Program-made: the position numbers and the translations under genes | The notes under the pieces: generated by a model | Seen by the model: the letters and a program-made list of their open reading frames with translations, nothing else | Databases searched by the model: none | Told to the model about the DNA's origin: nothing | Assembly (NCBI RefSeq): GCF_000741165.1 | Contig: NZ_JGYN01000023.1 | Span: forward strand, 1-64,000 | DNA: 64,000 nucleotides | Source: Bifidobacterium biavatii DSM 23969 | GTDB lineage: Bacteria; Actinomycetota; Actinomycetes; Actinomycetales; Bifidobacteriaceae | Reading direction: 5' to 3' | In this document: one piece after another, positions 24,048-35,147 of the stretch | Layout of the letters: each line of letters opens with the position of its first letter | Position numbering within the stretch: the first letter of the stretch is position 1

Positions 24048-25541
24048 TCAGTCGTCGGACAGGTCGTTGCCGAACCAGCCGGTTTTCTCCGGGGTCAGCT
24101 TGAGGTTGATCTGCTTGAGCACGGTGTACTCCTTCAGCCCGTCGAGCCCGCCGTCCACGGTGACGCCGCTCTGCCGGTGCGGGCTGACCGGCAGGCCGCC
24201 CGTATCGTCCATGTAGGTGTTCGCCCACATGATGCCCGAGTCCACGCCTCGGCACACCCTCAGCGCCCGGCCCATGTCCGAAGTGAACACGCCGCCGGCA
24301 AGCCCGTACCGTGTGGCGTTGGCAAGGCGGATCGCCTCGGTCTCGTCGGCAAAGGTCTGCACGGTGAGTACCGGCCCGAAGATCTCCTCCCGCACGATGC
24401 GCATGTCCTCGCGGCAGTCCACGAACACGGTCGGTTCGATGAAATACCCGTCCTTGAATGCGCCTTCGGTGATCCGGTGCCCGCCGACGAGCACGCGCGC
24501 ACCTTCCTCCCGACCGATGCGAATGTAGTTCAGCACCCGTTCCATCTGCCGCTTGCTCACCATCGGCCCGTATTCCGTCTGCTCGTCCATCGGCATGCCG
24601 ATGCGGATGTGCGCGATGCGCTCTTGGAGCATGTCCATGACCCGCCCGTACACACCGCGCTGCACCAGCAGTCGCGTTCCGGCGACGCACACCTGCCCTT
24701 GGCTGAGGAATACGCCGAACATGAGACGGTCGACCGCCACGTCCAGATCCGCATCATCGAAGATGATGAACGGCGACTTGCCGCCCAGTTCCATCGAAAA
24801 TCGCTTGACGCTGGTTGAGGAATGCCCAACGATGTCCAGTCCCGTTGCAGTGCCGCCCGTGAACGTGATTTTGGCCACGTCGGTGTCTTCCGCCAACGCC
24901 GTGCCGACTTCGTCGCCGGGGCCGAGCACCAGGTTGACGCTGCCGGCAGGGAATCCCGCCTCCTCCATGAATCCGATCATCATCGCCGTGGTGATCGGCG
25001 TCAGCGAGGACGGTTTGACCACGACCGTGTTGCCCGCTGCCAATGCGGGGGCCATGCCGGCCGCGGTGGTGCCCATCGAATAATTCCATGGCGAGATCAC
25101 CGCGCAGACGCCCAACGGCTCACGTATGGTCATGCTGATCATACCGGGGTTGTCCGCCGACGTCGCGCCTTGGAGTTCGTGCACCATTGAAGCGCACTCG
25201 CGGAACGCGCCGCTGGCCGCGTACACGTCGTCGTATCGAGTTTCCTTCCACACGCGCCCCATGCTGTTCGTTTCGGCCGTGGCCAGTTCGTCGGCGTGCG
25301 CTTCGATGAGGTCGGCCGTTTTGTCCATCAGTTCCGCACGTTCGTCGGCCGTCAGCCGCCGCCATGCGGAGTCTGGCGCAAAGGCACGTTGCGCCGCCGC
25401 GACGGCATGATGGACGTCACTGGCCGTGCCGCACGCCGCTTCGGCCACGATGCAGCCGTTGGCCGGATTGATGATTGACGTTGTTTTTCCGGAAACGGAT
25501 CCAATCCATTGTCCGTCGATATACATGTTGACATGTTCCAT
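24048..25541 (-). CDS. NAD(P)-dependent aldehyde dehydrogenase
   Basis: The 497-residue ALDH-superfamily enzyme oxidises an aldehyde to an acid. Visible elements are SPWNYSMGTTAAGMAPALAAGN and KPSSLTPIT in the NAD-binding domain, TFTGGTATG, the general base Glu in MELGGKSPFIIFDDADLD, the catalytic Cys in SQGQVCVAGTRLL, and EEIFGPVLTVQTF. It most resembles the betaine-aldehyde / gamma-aminobutyraldehyde group, but substrate cannot be assigned. ATG 25541 was chosen for its GGGAGTGAG leader; the frame opens to 25580 without a ribosome site. A LacI-like palindrome lies 173 bp upstream. Confidence 0.92.
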   Translation of the reverse strand: MEHVNMYIDGQWIGSVSGKTTSIINPANGCIVAEAACGTASDVHHAVAAAQRAFAPDSAWRRLTADERAELMDKTADLIEAHADELATAETNSMGRVWKETRYDDVYAASGAFRECASMVHELQGATSADNPGMISMTIREPLGVCAVISPWNYSMGTTAAGMAPALAAGNTVVVKPSSLTPITTAMMIGFMEEAGFPAGSVNLVLGPGDEVGTALAEDTDVAKITFTGGTATGLDIVGHSSTSVKRFSMELGGKSPFIIFDDADLDVAVDRLMFGVFLSQGQVCVAGTRLLVQRGVYGRVMDMLQERIAHIRIGMPMDEQTEYGPMVSKRQMERVLNYIRIGREEGARVLVGGHRITEGAFKDGYFIEPTVFVDCREDMRIVREEIFGPVLTVQTFADETEAIRLANATRYGLAGGVFTSDMGRALRVCRGVDSGIMWANTYMDDTGGLPVSPHRQSGVTVDGGLDGLKEYTVLKQINLKLTPEKTGWFGNDLSDD

Positions 25542-25713
25542 GCCGCTCACTCCCGTTTGGCGAATGCAGTCCGTGTACAAAAGGCCATATTACGTGTCGT
25601 AGCAGCCGTTTGCCGATTGTTCCGGGTTGTCCGTCAATTCGGTGCAACGGGGAGGCTGCTGGGGCCGCCGTCCCGGCGCAGTTCCGAACGAACGATGCAT
25701 CAACGGGATTTTG

Positions 25714-25725
25714 GGAAACGTTTCC
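25714..25725. promoter_or_regulatory. LacI-family operator-like palindrome
   Basis: GGAAACGTTTCC is a perfect palindrome of the class bound by LacI-family regulators. It lies upstream of the aldehyde dehydrogenase gene in a gene-free stretch. No regulator gene adjoins it. Confidence 0.5.
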
Positions 25726-25904
25726 ATTATCCGATGCCGTCCGTCGACCGTTCCGTCGACCGCAGTCCATGCATTGCCGCGCTGCAAGGCATCGCCGGTC
25801 GACACTCGTCCGGCGCTCATCCGGCGACGGTCACACAACGACCACAGGATTCGCACGGAACGTTCAGGAAGCTCATACGCGCCGCCATGATACGGGTGGT
25901 TATA

Positions 25905-26008
25905 TGTAGTCAACGGCCGAAAGGCCGGACAACATAACTCAACAAACCTTCTTCCTCTCTTCTCCTTTCTTCTCCCGAAAAGCCCGGCCCAACCGCCGGG
26001 CTTTTTGG
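25905..26008 (+). ncRNA. Candidate small RNA ending at a strong terminator
   Basis: The 805-bp stretch 25542-26346 has no credible gene, yet on the plus strand it contains TTATAT (possible -10, about 25897). It also has a GGCC-GAAA-GGCC hairpin with a GNRA loop (near 25915-25928), a pyrimidine-rich single-stranded run, and a classic terminator, AAAGCCCGGC-CCAACC-GCCGGGCTTTTT (25978-26006). There is no upstream plus-strand gene for that terminator to serve. The ends are approximate and transcription is not shown. Confidence 0.4.
25978..26006 (+). terminator. Orphan Rho-independent terminator
   Basis: A perfect GC stem AAAGCCCGGC/GCCGGGCTTT ends in TTTTT. The nearest plus-strand gene upstream is over 2 kb away, so it may end an unannotated RNA. 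Confidence 0.75.
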
Positions 26009-26346
26009 GTTGCGCCCCGCCACCAGACCCGTCACCAGACCCCGTCACCGACCCCGTCACTGAACCCAGGCCCGTTCCGGTCGACCGAGTCAACCCCTCT
26101 GCGTCACCCTGCGTCTCATCGTCCGGGCAACAACACACAATGGTCGGGTCGCCGATCGGGGCGCGGTCATTACCTCACGCATTCAACGTCTCGCTTCAAC
26201 CATGCGTGCGAGCAATGCGCATCCCGAGCATCCGCGCGAGTCAGGCACACCACCCCGACGAACACGAACAGACAGCCGACACCCGCAGCCAACAAACCGG
26301 CAGCCAACAAGCCATACCGCAGAACAACCAGAAGGAACCAGCCCGC

Positions 26347-27222
26347 ATGACATCGCATCTCGCCGAAGCAGGACGCACCATCATTCCGCGCAAGAACGAC
26401 CGGTACGGGCTGCTCAATCCGGCGCTGGTCGTGCTCACGTTCGTCGCCGGGCTGGTGGACGCGTTGAGCTATCTAGCGCTCGGTCATGTGTTCGTGGCGA
26501 ACGTGACCGGCAACATCGTGTTCCTCGGCTTCGCGTTCGCGCACGCGCAGGGATTCGTGTGGTGGACGTCGGCGCTGACTCTGGCCGCGTTCATGGTCGG
26601 CGCGCTGATCGGCGGGCGCATCATCCGCCGGTTCGGCGGCAATCGCGCGAAGCATCTGCTCGTGTCGACGTGCGTGCAGTTGGCGTTCGTGGTCGCCGCA
26701 CTGGCCGGCATCTGGCTGCTCAACCGGTTTTCGCCGGAGCCGACGATCGGAGGCATCGGCAGCGGCGCGGCGGCGAGCGCAACGTCGTCGTCATCGGCGC
26801 TCGCGTCGGCGTCCGCAACGGCGAGCGCGCAGGCCGCGCAACCAAGCCTGAATTTTCCGACGGCAAGCCATATCGACCTGCACATCATCACGCTGATCGT
26901 GCTGCTCGCGCCGGCGATGGGCATTCAGAATTCGACCGCGCGCAAGCTGTCCGTGCCGGACCTGCCAACAACCGTGCTGACGATGACGCTGACTGGCATT
27001 GTGGCGGACACGTCGGCGCACGGTCACGAGCAGTCGAAGCTGGGCCGGCGCGCGGTGGTGATGTGCGCGTTGGCGCTCGGCGCGCTGACCGGCGCGATAT
27101 TGCAGACGCGCGGATACGAGGACGTGATTCTGATGGTGATGATCGCGTGCCTGCTGCTGGTGATCGCGATGATGGTGCCGCATATTCATTCCGACGCCCG
27201 CTGGGTTGCCGGCGAGCGCTGA
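26347..27222 (+). CDS. DUF1275 (YoaK-like) membrane protein
   Basis: The 291-residue integral membrane protein has the family hallmark TFVAGLVDALSYLALGHVFVANVTGN near residues 31-56, then GIQNSTARKLSVPDLPTTVLTMTLTG in the second half. The role of the family is unknown; some members resemble oxalate or sulphate transporters. An Ala/Ser-rich insert (about residues 135-172, SATSSSSALASASATASAQA) sits in a loop and is unusual. ATG 26347 follows AGAAGGA. Longer in-frame starts upstream lack ribosome sites. Confidence 0.85.
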   Translation: MTSHLAEAGRTIIPRKNDRYGLLNPALVVLTFVAGLVDALSYLALGHVFVANVTGNIVFLGFAFAHAQGFVWWTSALTLAAFMVGALIGGRIIRRFGGNRAKHLLVSTCVQLAFVVAALAGIWLLNRFSPEPTIGGIGSGAAASATSSSSALASASATASAQAAQPSLNFPTASHIDLHIITLIVLLAPAMGIQNSTARKLSVPDLPTTVLTMTLTGIVADTSAHGHEQSKLGRRAVVMCALALGALTGAILQTRGYEDVILMVMIACLLLVIAMMVPHIHSDARWVAGER

Positions 27223-27411
27223 TCGCGTCGGCATTGCCGCATACGATCGCCGCACACGATTGCCGCATACGATCTCAGCACAGCGCACGGTTGCGTCAGG
27301 TTTGTGTTCAAGTGCACTGCAAGCGGTAGGGTGGAGCCGTTGCCTCACTGCGATCACGGCATGACGATCGCGCAGCGGCAACGCACGAATCGTATCGGCA
27401 AAGGAGCGAAT

Positions 27412-28374
27412 ATGAAGACTCAGGAAATCGGACAGTCGGGCATGGTCGCGTCGCGTCTTGCGCTCGGTGTGATGCGCATCGACGCGCTGGACGAGACGGC
27501 GGCGACGCGCACGGTCGCGGCTGCGGCGGAATCGGGCATCGACTATTTCGACACGGCCGACATCTACGGCTTCAACGCGCACGCGCTGCACGCCAGTTCG
27601 CGCGTCTTCGGCCAAGCGTGGAAGAACGCGGGGCTTGAGCGTGACAGGATCTTCATCCAGACCAAGTTCGGCATCGATTTCGGCTACGATGAGCAGGGCC
27701 GCGGCGCGGCACACGGCTACGACTTCTCCGCGAAGCACCTGCTGGACGCGCTTGACGGCGAGCTTGAGGCTTTGCAGACCGACTACGTCGACGCCGTGCT
27801 GCTGCACCGCATCGACACGCTGTTCGAGTTGGACGAGGTGGCCGAGGCGTTCGACAAGCTGGAGTCGAGTGGCAAGGTGCGTCATTTCGGCGTGAGCAAC
27901 ATGGGTCCGTGGCAGATCGAACTGTTGCAGAGCGGGCTGAAGCAGAAGTTGGAGATCAACCAGCTACAGTTCGGTCTGATGCACACGCAGATGCTCGACG
28001 CGGAGATTCATTTCAACATGGCTGACGATGCGGCTGCGGATCGCACGGGCGGTATTCTGCCGTATTCGCGGCTCAAGCACATGACGATTCAGGCGTGGTG
28101 CCCGTTCCAGTCGAACACGGAGTTCGGCCCGTTCGTCGGCAATGCGCATTTCCCGGAGCTGAACGCGGAGCTGGAGCGTCTCGCCGCGAAGTACGAGTCA
28201 ACGCCGAACGGCATCGCGGTGGCGTGGATACTGCGTCATCCGGCCGGCATTCAGCCGCTGCTCGGTTCGATGAATCCCGATCGCATCCGCGACATGGCCG
28301 CCGGCGCGGACGTCGAGCTGGATCGCCGCGACTGGTGGTCGCTGTATCAGGCCGCCGGCAACCAGCTCGTGTGA
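27412..28374 (+). CDS. Aldo/keto reductase
   Basis: The 320-residue enzyme belongs to the NAD(P)H-dependent aldo/keto reductase family. It has DYFDTADIYG near residue 44 (catalytic Asp and Tyr), IQTKFG near 80 (Lys), VLLHRID near 125 (His), FGVSNMGPWQIELL and GIQPLLGSMNPDRI in the cofactor-binding end. Relatives include YdhF-type oxidoreductases; the substrate is unknown. ATG 27412 follows AAAGGAG at ideal spacing. The gap before it (27223-27411) contains three imperfect CGCATACGAT copies. Confidence 0.92.
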   Translation: MKTQEIGQSGMVASRLALGVMRIDALDETAATRTVAAAAESGIDYFDTADIYGFNAHALHASSRVFGQAWKNAGLERDRIFIQTKFGIDFGYDEQGRGAAHGYDFSAKHLLDALDGELEALQTDYVDAVLLHRIDTLFELDEVAEAFDKLESSGKVRHFGVSNMGPWQIELLQSGLKQKLEINQLQFGLMHTQMLDAEIHFNMADDAAADRTGGILPYSRLKHMTIQAWCPFQSNTEFGPFVGNAHFPELNAELERLAAKYESTPNGIAVAWILRHPAGIQPLLGSMNPDRIRDMAAGADVELDRRDWWSLYQAAGNQLV

Positions 28375-28404
28375 CGCGCGCGACGCGACGCCGCGGCGAC
28401 GAGC

Positions 28405-29049
28405 TCACGCGGCGTCGCGTTTGGCGAGTTGGTCGCGGATTTCGGTGAGCAGCGCGATGATCTGCTCGTTGGATGATGCGGACGAAGATGACGCCTGTTC
28501 GGCCGATGCGGCGGACGCCGACGCGCCCGACGATTCGACGGACGGTGCGTCGGCCTGCACGGCCGGGGAGACGCCGGATTCACCGGCCGTTGCATTGGCC
28601 GCCCTGTCGCCGACTGCGTCCGCTGCCGCCTCACCCGCCGACGCCTTGTCGCCGCCGAGAACCGGCGCCGCGACGGCCTGCGCGGCTTGCGCGGCGAGGG
28701 CCGCGGCCTTGTCGGCGGCTTCCTTGAGTTTGGTCTTGGCGATCAGCGCTTCGGACATGTCGCGGAACTTATTGATCGGCACGAGGATGCAGAAGTAGAC
28801 TGCCACGGCGATGACGAGGAAGTTGAGCAGCGCGCCGAGCACCGCGCCGAAGGAGATAGTCGCGCCGTTGAACGTGAACGCGAGCAGGCCGCCCATGTCG
28901 GGTTTGCCGAAAATCATCGCGATAAGCGGGTTGATGAGATGGTCGACGATCGAATTGACGACCGCGGTCACGGCTGCGCCCATGACGACACCGACCGCCA
29001 TGTCAATCATGTTGCCGCGTGAAATGAATTTCTTGAACCCGTCGATCAT
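28405..29049 (-). CDS. mscL: Large-conductance mechanosensitive channel MscL, C-terminally extended
   Basis: MscL opens under membrane tension to release solutes in osmotic downshock. The start FKKFISRGNMIDMAVGVVMG, TM1 with AAVTAVVNSIVDHLINP and TM2 with LGALLNFLVIAVAVYFCILVPINK are clear. The channel core ends near residue 115. The remaining 90-odd residues are Ala/Ser/Glu-rich and of low complexity, ending in a short amphipathic helix (NEQIIALLTEIRDQLAK) that resembles the usual C-terminal bundle. At 214 residues it is about 80 longer than E. coli MscL. The gene stands alone. Confidence 0.95.
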   Translation of the reverse strand: MIDGFKKFISRGNMIDMAVGVVMGAAVTAVVNSIVDHLINPLIAMIFGKPDMGGLLAFTFNGATISFGAVLGALLNFLVIAVAVYFCILVPINKFRDMSEALIAKTKLKEAADKAAALAAQAAQAVAAPVLGGDKASAGEAAADAVGDRAANATAGESGVSPAVQADAPSVESSGASASAASAEQASSSSASSNEQIIALLTEIRDQLAKRDAA

Positions 29050-29218
29050 CGCCGTCTCCCGTCGTCACCGTTGCGATCGTGGTCATGACGATCGTCAGCG
29101 TCGCGTTTGTCGTCGCGACTGTCGCCACGAACGGTTCCAGCGTATCGCAGCGACGTGCCGACGCGACGTCAGACGGTCGGAAAACAACGTAGCGCACTCC
29201 GGCGAGGCGGGGATCCTG

Positions 29219-29500
29219 TCAGGATGCGGGGGAGTCGCCCAGTTCGGACGCGTCGACGGCGAACGCCGTCTTCCAGCGTGCGATGCAGCGTTCGATGCGT
29301 TTGTAGCCGATGAGTTCGGGGCCGAGTCCGGCCGCGCGGAAGATCTTGACCGGCGATTCGCCGCGACCGTATCGTTCCATGCAGTCACGCTGGAAGTCGG
29401 CCGCGTATTCGATCCGGTTCGCCGTCGCGGACTGCACGGCGGGCAGACTGTTCAGGTACGTCACCTGTTCGTCCGTAAACACCACTTTTTTACTCGCCAT
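29219..29500 (-). CDS. Small helix-turn-helix protein
   Basis: This 93-residue basic protein begins ASKKVVFTDEQVTYLNSLP and contains a helix-turn-helix-like stretch: FQRDCMERYGRGESPVKIFRAAGLGPELIGYKRIERC. Such FKxxxMxxYxxGxSPxxIFRxAGL-type proteins resemble the OrfA-like DNA-binding domain of IS3-group elements and are often annotated as HTH-domain hypothetical proteins. There is no partner OrfB here. ATG 29500 was chosen; GTG at 29509 is in frame. DNA binding is inferred; the role is unknown. Confidence 0.65.
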   Translation of the reverse strand: MASKKVVFTDEQVTYLNSLPAVQSATANRIEYAADFQRDCMERYGRGESPVKIFRAAGLGPELIGYKRIERCIARWKTAFAVDASELGDSPAS

Positions 29501-31215
<1,715 letters not shown>

Positions 31216-31251
31216 GCCTTTCGGTCGGCCGATCAGCCAACATCCATCCCA

Positions 31252-31446
31252 TACGGCCGTGCTGAGTCCACGTGACATCATCGTGACTCAGTCACGGCCG
31301 TTTTTCGTCCCCGAAGACCGTTGCTGAGTCCCGATAGCGTAACCGGGACCCAGCAACGGCCGTTCCGCGGCATACGGCCGAGCCGCACGCGCGAAGGGCT
31401 GTTCATACGACAAGTGGCTCCCCGCCGGATGGTGGGGAGCCACTTG
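31252..31446. terminator. Three hairpins between gdhA and the DUF3566 gene
   Basis: First, ACGGCCGTG-x-TGAGTC faces GTGACTCA-x-TCACGGCCGT followed by TTTTT, the gdhA terminator (31252-31306). Second, CCGTTGCTGAGTCCCG (31318-31333) faces CGGGACCCAGCAACGG (31344-31359) with one mismatch and shares the TGCTGAGTC core with the first. Third, CAAGTGGCTCCCC (31411-31423) faces GGGGAGCCACTTG (31434-31446), placed to terminate the leftward DUF3566 gene. Confidence 0.8.
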
Positions 31447-31467
31447 CGTACGTTTGCGAAATGTCGG

Positions 31468-32103
31468 TCAGTCGTCGCCGAGCGTGACGTGCACGCCGCC
31501 GACGAGCGCGGTGACCACGTTGTACAGCAGCGTGAGGATCGTCGCGAGAATCGTGAACACGATGACCTGCACGATGCCGAAGATCGTCACGGCGCTGAGC
31601 ACGGTGGACCAGTTGAAGATGCTCGTCAGGTCGAAGGAGCCGGCGTCGAGGCCCGTGGAGGAGACGATCGCCGTGATCTTCTTGAACACGCCGATGAAGT
31701 CGAGCAGGAAGTAGCAGCCCATCACGGCGACGATCTGGATGATCGCGCCCGCGATCGACAGCAGGAACGACACCTTGGCCATCGACCATGCGCTGATATG
31801 CGTGACGGACAGGTTCATGCGGCGGGCACGCGGCGTGCCGCGACGGGCCGGCTTCGACGCGGGCGGCACGGACGCCGGCGCGGCGGAGAGCGGCTCGGAC
31901 GATCCGGAGACGCCGGACGTGCCGGCGGATGCTGCGGAATCGGCCATGCCGGCCTCACCGACCGCGGAACGGGCCACACGGCCGGCATGGCCGTGGCCGC
32001 CGCGATGTCCGACCTCACCCGGCTCGTCGCCTGCATGCTCGGGCGCGAAGGAGACGGGCTGGATCATGCCGTCTTCGTTGGATTCTTCAACATTGTCGCT
32101 CAT
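31468..32103 (-). CDS. DUF3566 domain membrane protein
   Basis: DUF3566 proteins are encoded next to gyrA in many actinobacteria; their function is unknown. The 211-residue protein has a long disordered N-terminus (about 1-95) and then RRMNLSVTHISAWSMAKVSFLLSIAGAIIQIVAV, the characteristic opening, with two hydrophobic segments (about 110-135 and 175-205). The middle contains SFDLTSIFNWSTVLSAVTIFG. It follows gyrA on the same strand, separated by a repeat, and ends at a hairpin before gdhA. Confidence 0.9.
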   Translation of the reverse strand: MSDNVEESNEDGMIQPVSFAPEHAGDEPGEVGHRGGHGHAGRVARSAVGEAGMADSAASAGTSGVSGSSEPLSAAPASVPPASKPARRGTPRARRMNLSVTHISAWSMAKVSFLLSIAGAIIQIVAVMGCYFLLDFIGVFKKITAIVSSTGLDAGSFDLTSIFNWSTVLSAVTIFGIVQVIVFTILATILTLLYNVVTALVGGVHVTLGDD

Positions 32104-32196
32104 CGTTGCTCCTTGTCCGAGCTCTTGCTTTCTGTGAGACTACCAGTCTTCGCAGACGGCAGGCGTCATGTCTTCCCATGGAAATCTTCCTTTGCA

Positions 32197-32296
32197 GGCA
32201 ACCCGGCTGAGGGGCAATCAGCGACTCATGGTTCGATCTTCTGACTACCCCTCGGTCTCGCTGCGCGAGCCAGCCCCCCCCTGACAGGGGGAGCCG
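32197..32296. repeat. Intergenic palindromic element, copy 2
   Basis: ACCCGGCTGAGGGG...CTACCCCTCGGTCTCGCTGCGC...CAGGGGGAGCCGAGAAA lies in the gyrA-DUF3566 gap and is related to the elements at 14335 and 34977. The GGGGGAGCCGAGAAA end is shared with the 34977 copy. Confidence 0.7.
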
Positions 32297-32305
32297 AGAA
32301 AAGGA

Positions 32306-34948
32306 TCACTGCTCCGCGGGCTGCTCCGCGGCACCGGCATCGCCGGCATCGCCCGCATCCTGACCGTCGTCGGCGTCGTCGTCCTTCTCCTCGTTGCGCG
32401 CGATGGAGATGATCTCGTCGCCCTTGTCCGGCTTGGCGAGCGTGACGCCCTGCGTGGTGCGGCCGGTACGCTTGACCTCGGCCACGTCGGAGCGGATCAC
32501 CTTGCCGGACTTCATGATCGCGAGCACCTGATCGTCTTCAGCCACGATCACCGCGCCGACCAGCGCGCCGCGCTCGTCGGTCAGCTGCACAGCCTTGACA
32601 CCGTAGCCGTTACGGCCCTGCAGACGGTACTCGGAGATCGCCGTGCGCTTGGCGAAGCCTTCGCTGGTGACCACGAGCAGGTCCTTGTCGGTGTCGGCCG
32701 GCACCACGTCCATCGCGAGCAGGCTGTCGCCGTCGCGGAACTTCATGCCCTGCACGCCGGCGGTCTGGCGGCCCATCGGGCGCAGCTGCTCGTCGTCGGC
32801 CGCGAACTTGAGGCTCATGCCGAGACGGGAGACGAGGATGATGTCGTCCTCCGCGTTGCACAGCGCGGCTCCGACCAGCTCGTCGGCCGTCTCGCCGTTC
32901 TCGTCCTCGATCAGACGCACGGCGATCAGGCCGCCCTGTCGCGGCGAATCGTACTCGGCGAGTGCAGTCTTCTTGACCTTGCCGGAACGGGTCGCGAGCA
33001 CGAGGTACTTGGCGACCTCGTAGTTCGGGATCGACAGCACGGTCTGGATCGTCTCGTCGGGGCCGAACTGCAGCAGGTTCGCCACGTGCTGGCCCTTGGA
33101 GTCGCGCGAACCTTCTGGCAGCTCGTACGCCTTGATGCGGTACACGCGGCCTTTGTTCGTGAAGAACAGCAGCCAGTTGTGCGTGGACGTGAGGAAGAAG
33201 TGGTCCACCACGTCGTCCTCGCGCAGCTTGGCGCCCTTGATGCCCTTGCCACCGCGGTGCTGGGCACGGTATTCGTCGGCCTTGGTGCGCTTGATGAAGC
33301 CGGAGTGCGTGACCGTGACGACCACGTTCTCCTCGGCGATCAGGTCCTCGACGTTCATCTCGCCGGAGTACGGCAGGATCTTGGTGCGGCGCTCGTCGCC
33401 GTACTTGGCGACGATTTCGTCGAGCTCGTCGCCGACGATCTTGCGCTGGCGTTCCGGCTTGGCGAGGATGTCGTTGTAGTCGGCGATCTTGCGCTGCAGT
33501 TCCTCGTGCTCGTCGATGATCTTCTGGCGCTCCATGTTGGCGAGGCGCACGAGCTGCATGGAGAGGATCGCGTCGGCCTGCACCTGGTCGATGTCGAGGA
33601 ACTCCATGAGCTTCGGACGGGCGTCGTCGCGGCCCTGGCTGGAACGAATCAGCCTGATGACCTCGTCAATCGCGTCCATGGCCTTGAGCAGACCCTGCAG
33701 GATGTGATCGCGTTCCTCGGCTTCGCGCTTCAAGTAGCGGGTGCGGCGTTCGATGACTTCGAGCTGGTGAGTCACCCAGTGACGAATGAACGCGTCGAGG
33801 CTGAGCGTACGCGGCACGCCATCGACCAGCGCGAGCATGTTCGCACCGAACGTCTGCTGCAGCTGCGAGTGCTTGTAGAGGTTGTTGAGCACGACCTTCG
33901 GCACAGCGTCGCGCTTGAGCACGAGCACGAGACGCTGGCCGGTACGGCCGGACGTCTCGTCGCGCATGTCGGCGATGCCCTGGATCTTGCCGTCGCGCAC
34001 GCCTTCGCGGATGGACGCGGCCAAGCGATCCGGGTTGACCTGGTACGGCAGCTCGGTGACCACGAGGCACATGCGGCCCTTGATTTCCTCGGTGTTGACG
34101 ACCGCGCGCATGGTGATCAGACCACGGCCGGTGCGGTACGCCTGCTCGATGCCCTTATGGCCGAGGATCGTCGCGCCGGTCGGGAAATCCGGTCCCTTGA
34201 TGATACCGATGAGCGCGTCCAGCAGCTCCTCGCGGGAGGCTTCGGGATGGTCGAGCGTCCAGTGGACGGCGTTCGCCAACTCGCGCATGTTGTGCGGCGG
34301 AATGTTGGTCGCCATGCCGACGGCGATGCCGGACGAGCCGTTCGCGAGCAGGTTCGGGAAGCGCGCGGGCAGCACGGTCGGTTCCTGCGTGCGGCCGTCG
34401 TAGTTCGGTACGAAGTCGACAGTGTCCTTGTCGATGTCGCGCACCATTTCCATCGCGAGCGGCATCATGCGGCACTCGGTGTAACGCATGGCGGCGGGCG
34501 GATCGTCACCGGCCGAACCGAAGTTGCCCTGTCCGTCAACGAGCGTGTAGCGCATCGACCACGGCTGGGCCATGCGCACGAGCGTGTTGTAGATCGCCGC
34601 GTCGCCGTGCGGATGGTAGTTGCCCATGACGTCGGCGACCGGTCGCGCGCACTTGGAGTAGCCGCGGTCGGGTCGGTAGCCGCCGTCGTACATCGCGTAC
34701 ACGATGCGGCGGTGGACCGGCTTCATGCCGTCGCGCACGTCCGGCAGGGCGCGTTCGACGATGACGGAGATCGCGTAGTCGAGGTAGGACTGGCGCATCT
34801 CCTTCTGGATGTCGGTGTGGGCCACGCGATGCTCGTCGAGGACCAGGTTTTCGCTGGCCTGCGGGCTCGTGGGCTCGAGCGAGCGCTCAGCGCGCTCGTC
34901 GTTCTGCTCCGGCAGGTCGTTGCCGCCGGTGCTGTTTTCGTCTGCCAC
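32306..34948 (-). CDS. gyrA: DNA gyrase subunit A
   Basis: GyrA cuts and rejoins DNA in the A2B2 gyrase that introduces negative supercoils. The 880-residue protein has the active Tyr in [11 protein letters not shown] (about residue 146), [14 protein letters not shown], the [10 protein letters not shown] block, and a C-terminal beta-pinwheel with [14 protein letters not shown] as the GyrA-box-type motif. The tail is acidic and Glu/Asp/Ala-rich. In the quinolone-resistance region the sequence reads [17 protein letters not shown]: Ala-Ala and Asn occupy the positions of E. coli Ser83-Ala84 and Asp87. A GTG start was used. It lies 200 bp downstream of gyrB, across a palindromic element. Confidence 0.98.
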   Translation of the reverse strand: MADENSTGGNDLPEQNDERAERSLEPTSPQASENLVLDEHRVAHTDIQKEMRQSYLDYAISVIVERALPDVRDGMKPVHRRIVYAMYDGGYRPDRGYSKCARPVADVMGNYHPHGDAAIYNTLVRMAQPWSMRYTLVDGQGNFGSAGDDPPAAMRYTECRMMPLAMEMVRDIDKDTVDFVPNYDGRTQEPTVLPARFPNLLANGSSGIAVGMATNIPPHNMRELANAVHWTLDHPEASREELLDALIGIIKGPDFPTGATILGHKGIEQAYRTGRGLITMRAVVNTEEIKGRMCLVVTELPYQVNPDRLAASIREGVRDGKIQGIADMRDETSGRTGQRLVLVLKRDAVPKVVLNNLYKHSQLQQTFGANMLALVDGVPRTLSLDAFIRHWVTHQLEVIERRTRYLKREAEERDHILQGLLKAMDAIDEVIRLIRSSQGRDDARPKLMEFLDIDQVQADAILSMQLVRLANMERQKIIDEHEELQRKIADYNDILAKPERQRKIVGDELDEIVAKYGDERRTKILPYSGEMNVEDLIAEENVVVTVTHSGFIKRTKADEYRAQHRGGKGIKGAKLREDDVVDHFFLTSTHNWLLFFTNKGRVYRIKAYELPEGSRDSKGQHVANLLQFGPDETIQTVLSIPNYEVAKYLVLATRSGKVKKTALAEYDSPRQGGLIAVRLIEDENGETADELVGAALCNAEDDIILVSRLGMSLKFAADDEQLRPMGRQTAGVQGMKFRDGDSLLAMDVVPADTDKDLLVVTSEGFAKRTAISEYRLQGRNGYGVKAVQLTDERGALVGAVIVAEDDQVLAIMKSGKVIRSDVAEVKRTGRTTQGVTLAKPDKGDEIISIARNEEKDDDADDGQDAGDAGDAGAAEQPAEQ

Positions 34949-34976
34949 TTATTGGTTCCTTTTGTTTCCCGTTCTT

Positions 34977-35104
34977 GGCTCCCCTTGTCAGGGGAGCTGG
35001 CTCGCGTAGCGAGACTGAGGGGTAGTCAGGCGCCTTGGCGCCTAACCTTCCGACCACCCCTCAGTCAGCTTCGCTGACAGCTCCCCCGACAAGGGGAGCC
35101 GAGA
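34977..35104. repeat. Intergenic palindromic element, copy 3
   Basis: GGCTCCCCTTGTCAGGGGAG at the left faces CTCCCCCGACAAGGGGAGCC at the right. Inside, CTGAGGGGTAGTC faces GACCACCCCTCAG, with a GGCGCC-TT-GGCGCC-like centre. It separates gyrB from gyrA on the same strand and would place a large hairpin in a shared transcript. Confidence 0.85.
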
Positions 35105-35147
35105 AAAATCATCACGCGTCGAGGCTGTGCCGTTTCCTCATCGCCGC

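Noticed and set aside
25887..25937. Mini-frame MIRVVICSQRPKGRTT, faintly like the L36 C-terminus
   Set aside because: It lacks a ribosome site and the Cys/His zinc pattern of L36; the likeness is probably chance.
25590..26138. 182-codon minus-strand frame in the 25.5-26.3 kb gap
   Set aside because: It has a Gly/Ser-rich shadow-like composition, no ribosome site and crosses a terminator hairpin.
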